Source: Gracilaria vermiculophylla
Taxonomy: Eukaryota; Rhodophyta; Florideophyceae; Gracilariales; Gracilariaceae
Reading direction: 5' to 3'
DNA length: 64,000 bases
Assembly: GCA_019155205.2 (NCBI GenBank)
Contig: JAHNZQ020000308.1
Location: 4,642,803 to 4,706,802 of the forward strand
Shown here: positions 9,778 through 19,500 of the stretch, piece after piece
How the letters are laid out: each line of letters starts with the position of its first letter
How positions within the stretch are numbered: position 1 is the stretch's first letter
The notes under the pieces: model-generated
Told to the model about the DNA's origin: nothing
Database searches by the model: none
The model's input: the letters and a program-made list of their open reading frames with translations, nothing else
Made by a program: the position numbers and the translations under genes

Positions 9778-11530
9778 TCACCCAAGCCATTTTCGAAAGA
9801 CTTTGGCTGCTTTGCGAGCGTTCGCTACTTTCATATTGAAGCAGTATTTAGAGGATAAATGACTCGAGATGCTTTCCTCGTCCATTTTGCAAAGAGCCGA
9901 GAACAATGGCGAAAGGATGTGAAATATCTCTTCGTACCTTTCTCGCAAGCTATGAAACCCTCTCAGACAACAAGCATGGAAATTATCCCAGATTCCTATG
10001 TCCTTCAGACAGCGCTTCATTACCTTGGGAATTCCTACCTTTGGTTGCGCGGGACCTTGGAACACATCTTCAAAAGCATGTAAGTAAAGCGCAGCACCGT
10101 CTTTGACACAAAACGTGTCTTTCTGCAGGGTATTGATTCCGCATATATACGCTGCTGTGAAGGCCCCGGCGGCGCTTCGAATAAATTGATCTGCTACAGA
10201 GGGGTCCCTCCCGCGAGTGTCCTGCCAGAAGTCGAAACAAAATCTAGAGAAACTCTGTGTATGGCAGAATGCCCGTATTATCCCATGCTCCATTCCGGAG
10301 GCAATGACATCCAAAGTGACGCATATTGGTGCTGCCTGCACATCGGGACACGTTAAACTCGGAACGGACCAAACGCAGTTGAAAAAGACCAACATCATTT
10401 GACAAAGCTGTACTTTGAGCATATTTGTTCCAGTGCGAATGATGAGACGTGGGAATAGTGGTCTCATGTTCGCAAAATGCACAATGTCCTCCTCGAATGA
10501 TAGATGTCGAAGCTCAATGGCTGTTTGATCCATCTCTACGCGCACGGTTGCTGATTCCGCAAGCTGATGGTCAGGATAGTAGTCCTCTATATTGTCGGAC
10601 TGTGACGAAAAGTGTAAGGATCCTTCCTCATCGGGACCGTTGAAAGAATGTTCTTGAGGCAAAGTGGGTGCCCGAAATGGATGAGATATTAGCTGAAAAC
10701 CAAAGTCATACTTGTCTTTCCGCGGTTGTTCGAATATGACATGTCGAAAAAAATCTTCACTCTGGAGATCAACCTGCGCAAAGGAAAGCATCTCATGGCA
10801 CACAACGATTGTGTTAGTCTCGCTTTTTCTGAGCAGCAATGTGTATTATGCAAAAAGGGGCATATATGGATACTGTATGAGCACATACCATATCTACTGG
10901 CACACGCATGATATCTCTACTTCGCTTGTGAGCCAAGCAGCTGGACTGCGAGGCAGAGGAACCACGCGCAAAACACCACTGATTGTATCCGCGGGACACA
11001 AATGAAATCCTTAGTTGCAACTTAAGAAACGCGGGGTGCTTTCTGAGCAACAAAAAGCGCAGTTTAAGCCTTCTCGAAGAACACAAACGCATCAACAACG
11101 GCCGCAAGAGTGGGGAAGCGTCCGTGGGCACATGACTTTGAACAGAATGTAAAACAAGGGGAAATATGAGCAACAGCTGCTGTTCGTCGCAGTCGGCAAC
11201 AAGGCGAGGAGTTACCATCTTTTCAGTCAAGAGGTCTTGAAGTATGTGGTTTGCGGACATTTGCTCGAAGCTCGGTTCATGATATGAGTCTGAAACACGT
11301 GGGAATCCCGGAGCTCTTGACGCCGGCGATTTTGGAGAAGAAGGAGGTGAAGCGGAACGAGACGGAAAACGCTCTCCAAAGCACATTGACGTAGTTGATG
11401 GCAATTTCGGCGCCTTGACAGACGCTCTCAACGCGGAGGGTGCGACATTGAGTGGCCTTGATTCAGATGAAAGTGTCGCTTCTCCGTTAGAAGACGCAAC
11501 GGGCGACAACGGAGGTAAAGTTGATGACAT
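9778..11530 (-). CDS. PI3K-like protein with degenerate catalytic domain (probable pseudokinase)
   Basis: Two exons on the minus strand (11530-10889 and 10773-9778), 545 aa. Exon 1 has a Ser/Pro-rich N-terminus, then helices (DEQQLLLIFPLVLHSV, LMRLCSSRRLKLRFLLLRKH) that resemble the PI3K helical domain, including the stretch preceding the catalytic lobe. Exon 2 follows the layout of the PI3K catalytic domain: LIIRTGTN where active enzymes have FKxGDDLRQD, an N-lobe/C-lobe hinge, then RSAAGAFTAAYICGI. After that NTLQKDT replaces the catalytic GDRHxxN, and LHAFEDVF replaces the HIDFGHF metal-binding loop. The tail (CLRGFHSLRERYEEIFHILSPLFSALC) matches the family's C-terminal helices. Active-site residues are therefore missing, so I infer a non-catalytic relative. 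The assignment rests on remembered family patterns. An additional 5' exon is possible. Confidence 0.7.
10774..10888 (-). other. PI3K-like gene intron
   Basis: 115-nt phase-0 intron on the minus strand: donor GTATGT at 10888, acceptor after a pyrimidine-rich stretch ending TTTGCGCAG at 10774. It joins PVDM to VDLQ and restores one frame across two overlapping open frames. Confidence 0.75.
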
Positions 11531-12206
11531 ACTCGCAAAAAGTATTTACTGATGTTGAACATGATGACGCCTTGCACGCGAACCGACGGGGTGCGCACAT
11601 CGACGGTTTTTAAGTCCCTAGTGGCACATGTCCGATTCACTTTTGTGCAAGAACGGTGGTGCCACGTGGATTCGCAGCTGATGCACCCTCTCCACAAACA
11701 CCCTGGGGACTTTTCAGGATTAACCCGTTCCAATGCTGCTGAATCTTGGGTGCCATGACGCCAACGTCTCAAATAAAGTATCCGCCATGATTGGTGCACC
11801 GGTCGGCTGAACGCGCTTGGGGGTTATAGCTCACCGACATCGATTTTTTGGTGAGACTGCAAGCCAATATTTCCTAATACGGACATGCCGTTCTTCAACT
11901 GCGGTGGTATGGTATAGCGAGTTTCGGCTCTCGCTGATATTTGGCGCGAGATTCATCGCTCTCTGTTGAACACAAGGTGAAGACGAGAGAGGCTCTTGTG
12001 CGACTTTCGCAGCAGGTTGAGTTTTCAGCGCGAATGGGGTTTCTCTTGATCGCCTTTTACCCAACCACGATAGTTCGTACTGGTGCGTAGTCTCGTCAGA
12101 AGCGCCTACCGGCTGTTTCATAGCAGTTGCATCCTGCTGTGAACGAAAACATATTGCGGCAACTTATTTCCCTAATCACCGCCCTTTACCGTCCTTCTCG
12201 ACGGAC
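11531..12206. promoter_or_regulatory. Divergent region between PI3K-like and ACAD10/11-like genes
   Basis: 676 bp between the two start codons. The minus strand from 12121 to 11835 is open for 95 codons from an ATG and ends at a good donor (GTGAGC). It could be an additional first exon of the PI3K-like gene joined to an acceptor just before 11531. If so, the shared promoter is only 85 bp. Not certain. Confidence 0.4.
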
Positions 12207-14671
12207 ATGGTCGCTCAAGAAGATCAGTCTGCGATATTCCAACGAGCACAATGCTCTGACCTTCTTTCATGGGCTATTTCAGGCGGAGTAGCCCCACTCA
12301 AAGAGCTAGATTTTTCTCGAGGAACGCCAACCGTAGAGGTGACACAGTTCAATTATGGGCAGTCCAATCCCACGTATTTAGTAACTGTGATGGATTCTGA
12401 GCAGCAGGCAAAAGTGTTCAAGTTCGTGATTCGCTCTCAACCAAAAGGAAAACTGTTGAAAGGCGCCCACCGCATTGATCGAGAATACCGTGTACTTTCC
12501 GCACTGGCCTTCTCCCCTGTCCCAGTTCCTCAGGTGTATGGGTTTTGCGAAGATAAATCATTACTAGGTGCTCCTTTTTACGCCATGAGTTATGTGGAAG
12601 GTCGGATTTTTACAGACATAAGTTTGACAGAAATTCGCTCCGCTGCTGAGAGAGCAGAAGTGTTCAACGAAGCACTACGAATGCTGAAAACGCTGAGGCA
12701 AATTGATATCAGCCAATATCGTCTTCACGGGCTCAGTTCGTCTCGTATCCCATGGATTGATAGGCAACTTGCCACATGGTATCGCCAATATCGTGCAAGT
12801 AGGGTGCCCAATGTCGACTATACAGACATGGAGCGGCTATACCACAAATTGATCTTGGAGAGAAACCAGTTGTCTAAGAACGCAGCGGAGAAATCTTATG
12901 AAAACAATTTGATACACGGCGACTTCCGCCTCGACAATTTGGTGTTCCACCCATCAAAGCCAATATGTCTGGCTGTATTAGATTGGGAATTGGTTTCCAT
13001 CGGAAATCCGTTGGCTGACTTGGCATCATTTCTGACCCCATACCACATGCCAAAAGCCGCATCCCTTGTGCCATTGTTGCGCTCGATGGCATTTACCCAA
13101 CCTCGGCCTATCGGAATTCCACGAGAAGATGACATTCTTGCATATTACTTGAGCGATATCGACGTTGGTGTAGAGCACATTCTCTCAGACTTAAAGATTT
13201 TCTTGTCGTTTGTCTTCTTTAAGTTTGCCGCCATTCTCTATGGAATACAACACCGCTCCGTCCAGGGGAATGCAGTTTCCAAGTATGCGAACAAAGTTGT
13301 TAGACACACACGCTTTTTTGTGCAGGGAGGATTAGATGTGCTACAAATGAGTTCTATACTTTACCTGAGCAACAAATTGTCACCTTCCTCGTCCGGCGGG
13401 GCCTTACTGCTCAACAAGGTTCTAAGCTTCATAAATCAAGAAGTCAAGCCTCTTGAAGAAAACTACTTCGCTCACATTAGATCTTCAAGACGGTGGGAGA
13501 CTTGGACACCCTTGAAATCTCTCAAGCTCAAAGCCAGAGATGCCGGATTGTGGAACTTCTTTTTGCCAAAAGAACTTGGAGGGAGATTGTCTGCTCTTGA
13601 ATATGCACCGATTGCCGAAGTGACTGGAAGGTATCTGTTCGCGCCTGAGGTATTTAACTGCTCAGCACCAGACACAGGTTTGTTGTATCATGATTGAGCA
13701 CAGCGATTCACGGCAATTTACTGACCAGATGTATCACCTTTATTTCTCAACCGGTAGGTAATATGGAATTGTTGGCGAGATTCGGAAACGACATACAGAA
13801 GAAGAAGTGGCTGGTTCCTCTATTGAATGGAGAAATACGCTCATGTTTTGCTATGACTGAACCAGAGGTTGCATCTTCTGATGCAACGAATCTTTCAACT
13901 CGAATCCAGAGCAGCGGAAGTAAATATTGCATACAAGGGCGTAAATGGTGGGCAAGCGGAGCGATGGACAAGCGCTGCAAGATCATTCTTTTAATAGGAA
14001 AAGGTCCAGAGAGCACTTTGCAAAACAAACGACATAAACAGCATTCGATCATCTTAATTCCAATTTCAACTCCGGGCGTGAGATTATTGAGACCACTCAG
14101 TGTGTTTGGATATGATGATGCTCCTCATGGACATGCTGAGATAGAATTCGACAATGTCCTCGTGGAAAGAGCTGAATCATTGCTATTCACGGAAGGTGGA
14201 GGGTTCGAAGTCGCTCAAAGCCGACTCGGGGGTGGTAGATTGCACCATTGCATGAGATTAATAGGATGCGGTGAGAGATCATTGGAACTACTTATGAGAC
14301 GTTCCAAGAAACGACATGCTTTTGGTAAAACACTTTGGGAAAACGACGCAGTTCAGCAACAAGTGGGTGAATGCAGGTGTCATTTGGAAGCCGCGCGTAG
14401 CATTACCCTGCGCGCCGCAGCGGCTCTGGACAGTGGTAATGTGCACGAAACTCGACGTCTAGTTGGTGTCGCCAAAGTAACTGTCCCCCAACTAATTTCG
14501 AAAGTCGTGGATAGGGCTATACAGGTCCACGGCGGTTTAGGTGTTTGCCAAGACTCTGTCTTGGGTATTTTTTATGTACATTCTAGAACACTGCGGATTG
14601 CAGATGGTCCAGATGAAGCCCATTTGATGAACCTGGCAAAAATGGAGAACAAACGGTATGCGAAACTATGA
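12207..14671 (+). CDS. ACAD11: ACAD10/ACAD11/IBR3-type acyl-CoA dehydrogenase with kinase-like domain
   Basis: Fusion enzyme of 794 aa. Exon 1 is 12207-13677 and exon 2 is 13758-14671. The N-terminal half is an aminoglycoside-phosphotransferase-like kinase domain, with HGDFRLDN (H237, D239) and metal-binding DWE (D259). The C-terminal half is a FAD-dependent acyl-CoA dehydrogenase (FNCSAPDTG-NMELLARFG, CFAMTEPEVASSDATN, GRKWWASGA, KRHAFGK, QVHGGLGV, RIADGPDEAHL). Human ACAD10/11 act on 4-hydroxy and long-chain acids by phosphorylation then elimination; Arabidopsis IBR3 acts in peroxisomal IBA-to-IAA conversion. The protein ends in YAKL, so the last tripeptide AKL is a PTS1-type peroxisomal signal. 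Which substrate it uses cannot be told from sequence. Confidence 0.93.
13678..13757 (+). other. ACAD10/11-like intron
   Basis: 80-nt phase-1 intron, donor GTTTGT and acceptor CGGTAG. Removing it restores the conserved block PDTG-NMELL. Without splicing, the first frame ends at 13697 and the gene would look frameshifted. Confidence 0.9.
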
Positions 14672-16917
14672 ATTCCGTGAACGGATTGAAAGATCTGTGT
14701 TGAAACTTCCAAAAAGTATTCGTTACCCGTACAGAGCAATATCTGTACGGGTTCAGCTTTGATATATTATACCGAAGGCTATGGTGGATGGAAAATGTTT
14801 CTTGTCAGATATCGCGGTGTAGACAGACTATCGTGCATGAAGATTCGGAAGTAACTAGATGTGTTTTCTTCCTTCAAACATTTCTTCCATTGTCTGTGGA
14901 TGATGAATGTTTTAATGAATGTTTTTAGTTTTCCCGCGGCTCTGCTTTGTTTGCCGTGTGCTCAAAACTCATATGAATTTCGACCACGAATCTCAGATAT
15001 TCTTCTTTACCTCGTCTATCTTCATACGCTTCCAAGCTTCGTACTCAGCTCATAAAATATCTTCAATCCTAATTCATGCTCACCACATTGAAGTGATTTT
15101 GTATAGATGAAGAGCCTCGATGGTTTTTCTGTCACTGAAACTAGGCCATTTCTGCGATGGGATCTCCGATATTCTTAGAGTTAGTATCTTTACAAAGACA
15201 GTCGAAAAGTGCACAGCTAAAAACAAATTGGTTGCAGTAACATCAACAAATCAATACTCATACACCATGAGACAATGTTTCGACCGGCAAAGATGATGAA
15301 ATTCATCAAAAAACTACGAATGGGAGCTAATAATGCTTCGGAGAACCTCTCGCCCCACAGTCACACAATTGTTCTACACAGCGGCACAAATTACGACTTA
15401 TTGTTTGCTCCAACAGAAGATTTGTCTTAGCACGTACTGCTTGCTTGGCGTTGGCCATGATTTCAACAATCACATCAGAAACAGAAAGCTATTAGGTTTG
15501 ATATAAAGGTTTGCATCAACGGTGCTTCCAGAGAATCCGAAAAAACATGAACTGATTCTTCTGAATGATATGACAGTGGCGACTGGGTCTATTGGATAAT
15601 CTACCGGCATATAGAAGTTCGCTCAATTGGGCTGCTCGATTCCAAGTTGGAGGCGTAAAGAAACGTCGGCCATATGGACAAAGGGATGGATCAATCTCTG
15701 GTTCAGTCGCTTGAGTGTAATGGAGTTCCTCAAGTGTGTAGTGCTGGATGAGAAGGTGACGCTGGAATTGAACATTCTCCTTAACGTCATTGAGTCATAA
15801 GCGACAGTGGCTAGGTACGAATGCAATTCGCAAATCGAAAAGACATTGGTGATCTGGTTTAATGCCCTGCAACAAAAGTACTAGCTTGGAGAATGATCGC
15901 CGTTTTCAAACATGAGGTTTTGACAAATGTCGTGAGCACGAACGTTGCGTACTGAAGCCATTGTGAGGTTATCACGGGATAAAGTATTACGAGACTGACC
16001 GAGTCGGATGCCACACGGTGATTACTTGGCAGAGGTCTGTTGACAAGTCATGTGGTGAAGGCCAGCAAGGGAAGTTTTTTCGCCAGACGCAAAACAATTG
16101 GCAGCCGGAAATGATTTTCGCAACCCGGGAAAAGTGGACCGGACGCTAAAGACAGTTGACGAGGCCTTGTGTCAATGAAAAACTTTTGGACCACTCGTCA
16201 CAGCTTTCCACCTGCCGCTGAATTTTTAACGAGCCGGCACAACTTTTACCAATTGACGTCGCTTCCAGTCCGCTAAAGCTTAAAAACACCTCGAATATGG
16301 GTTTGTTTAGGTCTTTACATACATACCTGCAAAGCTGTTGCTCAGCCCCCAAAGATTTCGGAGAGAATGTTTCATGAACAGTTCTCCTCCTAGCCCGGTG
16401 TAAAAAGGTACGGACCATACCTTCTTGTTCAGAGTTACCGCTGCAACCTTAGTACGGGGAGAGGAAAGTCCGAAAAGTTTCGCCTACCCCTACACCCTTG
16501 TGTGATGCTGTGCGAAGGTGGGTTTGGTTTGTGCTGGAGCTACTGTAGACGATTCTGAATCTACACTAGTTCTGTGTCCTTGGAAGGGATTTCTGGCACC
16601 GCTCTCCCAAGCATATCTGAAATAGTTATGCAGAGCTGTTGCAGACGATCTGAAATTCTGCAGATATTGTCAGTTTGCCAAACATTTCTTCGCTGAAGCA
16701 TAGCAGAACAATACGCACGTTCATAAGTTACTCTGACTGCGCCGTGGGACGTGCGGTGCTTCGCTATGTCGTGCGCCGTGCGCTTGTAATTCAAACGTGC
16801 CTCGCAGTCTTTTGGGGCGCGAACGACACCATGAAGAAGAGTATCGACCCATCAACATTGACCCGGCAGGTCAAGAACAACCTCTTTCCGTTAGATTGAG
16901 GTGTACTGCTGATCAGC
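14672..16917. other. Gene-free stretch after ACAD10/11-like gene
   Basis: 2.2 kb without a supportable gene. Open frames are short, overlap on opposite strands and lack family motifs. A perfect hairpin lies at the start. The rest is AT-leaning unique-looking DNA. Confidence 0.5.
14725..14752. terminator. Perfect 11-bp stem-loop in the ACAD10/11-like 3' flank
   Basis: Arms 14725-14735 and 14742-14752 are perfectly complementary around the 6-nt loop GCAATA, 54 nt after the stop codon. It could be a 3' UTR stability or processing element. In eukaryotes a terminator role is only a guess. Confidence 0.5.
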
Positions 16918-17802
16918 ATGTCTCACCTTGCAACTCTGTCAGTATCGATGCCAAACCCGATAAAAAGAAGCAGCATCAGCAAACCATTTCAAAGACACAA
17001 TTCCGAGGAGCTAACAGCAATCGACATATCGCCGCCACGCCGTCACTCCAATCTCCTGAAAAGCATCAATCCTCCGTTTGTGGAGAACGCACTCCTTTCG
17101 CCATGTTCTTCATGCGATCTCTCATTCCTTGCGGGCTATTCGTGGATACTGCGCCCCAGCATATTGCTCATTTGGCGCGTTTCGATGTTTCTGTACGGGG
17201 CTGTCACCTTGACGGTGATTGCTGTTTCAGAGATCCCCCGAGTGTACTCCTTGTCATTTTCCATATACTGCGCACAGCTGATTAGTTGCTGCGTCTGCAT
17301 TTTGTCTAGTTGTTTATCTGTGTTCGGAAGAAGAAAAGGGTTTCAAAGACGAGACTCACGACGGCGAAGCGATTTCGTCCATGTGGTAGACACCACGGCA
17401 ATCGTTCTATCACAGAACCTGATTACCTTGTGTCTATACAACGATATTGTGGTTTTAATACGAGACGAAATAAGCACCGAAAACCACGCGGTGTTCAAGC
17501 TGACGCATTGTTACAATCTCATTCCCGCAGGGTTCGAATTGGTTCTGGGCTGTGCAGAATTTCGCGCATCGTATTACGTGATTATCGCTGTACTCGAGGT
17601 TTCATTGTTAAGCTCTGCGTTTCTTGCGAGGTACGTGCCATGGATGCCGAAAGTAAGGCAAGTTTACGAGGATTTGTGGCACGATGGCAGCAACGCATCA
17701 GCAGTGTTGATGGCATTGCAAATGGGGATCATCGGAATTCTGTGTGCTGTAGCCGTGATGGGGGCTCAAAAAGTCAGGCAGCTGCTCATAAGAAGAGTGT
17801 AA
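16918..17802 (+). CDS. Orphan multi-pass membrane protein
   Basis: 294 aa, family not recognised. The first ~75 residues are soluble and Ser-rich. Hydrophobic segments follow at about 82-104, 111-134, 159-182, 217-238 and 261-283, with a weaker one near 198-212, so five or six membrane spans are likely. A basic loop (GRRKGFQRRDSRRRSD, about 137-152) between spans two and three would face the cytosol under the positive-inside rule. The tail is basic. The spacing of hydrophobic segments, and the better protein character than in the other frames, support it as a real gene. I have no functional call. It is uninterrupted; an upstream exon cannot be excluded. Confidence 0.55.
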   Translation: MSHLATLSVSMPNPIKRSSISKPFQRHNSEELTAIDISPPRRHSNLLKSINPPFVENALLSPCSSCDLSFLAGYSWILRPSILLIWRVSMFLYGAVTLTVIAVSEIPRVYSLSFSIYCAQLISCCVCILSSCLSVFGRRKGFQRRDSRRRSDFVHVVDTTAIVLSQNLITLCLYNDIVVLIRDEISTENHAVFKLTHCYNLIPAGFELVLGCAEFRASYYVIIAVLEVSLLSSAFLARYVPWMPKVRQVYEDLWHDGSNASAVLMALQMGIIGILCAVAVMGAQKVRQLLIRRV

Positions 17803-19500
17803 TGGCCCTACTCCGACGCAAGGAACGGATCGTTGCGCGTCGTTGAAGCTTGCGCTACATCACGAGCCTTGCAGAGAGGAGAAATATCGTGCAATCTGAT
17901 ACAATCTTCGACCGAACCTCGAGCGATGAGGAGTTGTACTCTTCATAAGATGAGAGAGGATACAGTGTAAATGAAGAAGCGACGGACACGCGCCACAGGG
18001 CCGTGATCATCATCAGCATTCCTCTGCAGTGGATGGTTCTCATAATATGGTCAGCCTCATGGTCCATCTCCCTTCTCTCAAGTGAAATAGATATTATAAA
18101 ACGGTCGGTGACTCTTCAACGGTGGGGAACGCCCGGCCTGAAAGAATCGGTGCAAGGTGTGCACCTTAGTAGTCCAAACATAACTCGCCTGGCCAGGCAA
18201 ATCGGGGGGAGTCACCTGAAGCGTGTGAAGTCAGCGTTCGGCGCTTGCAGTGTAGTTGGACAGCCTGGGCTCGCGAGGGACAAACATGTTAACGATGGAA
18301 CTGCTCGGGTCCATTTTTGGTACACTATGAAGACAGTGTGCATAAACCTTATTGCGACAGCCTCATTGGAGAAAGAACAACGCATTGCACGTCTTCCAAC
18401 GCGATACGGACTAAATCACCCAACGGCGAGGGTGGTGGGGGCGGTTTCGAGACAGTCATATGGCGACAGCTAGGCAACATATCACGCGAAAATCTCCACA
18501 TGCGCGGTTGTAGTGGACACTACCCAAAACATGACAATTTTTGAAGCGCGCGAGTACGAGCGCCACAGGCCATGCCCTAATACCCACGTTGCCCAATCAG
18601 CATGAGAAGCGGCTTCAGACAAGCTTAAGCGGGTCTTCTATGAGCCCCGTTTATTAGTCCTTCTTCCGTCTATCGCCGCCAGCCACAGGCATAACAGCTC
18701 CTCGTTCACCTCGCTGGCGGCTCTTGTGCGGACGCGCTACAAGCTACGGTAAAAAGAGGGTTGCTAGTTCTAAGCACAAAGAAAGGGTCGCCGGGTGCCC
18801 GGAATGCGCTCGGGATACCCTTCGCGCATCTCAATGCTGGCCCCCGTTTAATCTGTCGAGAGGAGAGTTTCTCCAAGCCGCACTGTTGGCGCATAGGATG
18901 AAGCCGTTGGGCGTCCGCCACGCCGGATCGCAGGAGGGCGTCCGCCGTCAGCACACGGTCGATGACTGTGGCACGACTACACCGTTCCACCAGAGGGCCA
19001 CTAACAACCCGAAACGGGGCACTGCGCAACAAGCGGAACTCATAAAAATTAACGGAGAAAAAGGAAAGCCGCGCCCAGCGCTTCCAACTGCCGACCGTTT
19101 CGGCACTGTTCCGGCAGCCAATAAAAAGGCGCCACTGCTGAGTCAGGCGCATCTGGTCAAAGGCAGCTCCTCCTCATGCCCTCTATAGAGTCGTACTTAA
19201 GCTCAACGACAGCCCCCAACTCGCGCCCATCGCGCCCATTCGCCGTTATTCGCTGCTCTAGCAGCTTCCCAGTCAGCTGACCATGAACACTTCCCAACAT
19301 CGGCCCATGGACGATGGACAAATCCCTTCTCCCATCGCTCGCTTTCACGCGACAACTATCATGAATACCGACGGATCGGCATGCTCGCTCGAGCCTTTAC
19401 ATTTTCAGCTACGCATTACTGGGTTTGGTTGACCAGCTCACAAAATGTACAATGCAACTGAACCTCGCGCCCCTTCATAATCAATGGCATTAGGTTGTGC
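17803..19500. other. Intergenic between membrane protein and RBR 3' end
   Basis: 1.7 kb. The part from about 18,600 to 19,400 is more GC-rich and is open on both strands for about 150 codons, but neither translation shows domain structure or a consistent protein character. I treat it as non-coding, possibly an old repeat. Confidence 0.45.

Noticed and set aside
13678..13757. Apparent frameshift splitting the ACAD gene in two
   Set aside because: A GT..AG intron of 80 nt restores the conserved PDTG-NMELL block, so the gene is intact.
18706..19188. Overlapping 150-codon frames on both strands
   Set aside because: No domain, no consistent protein composition, and each is only the shadow of the other.
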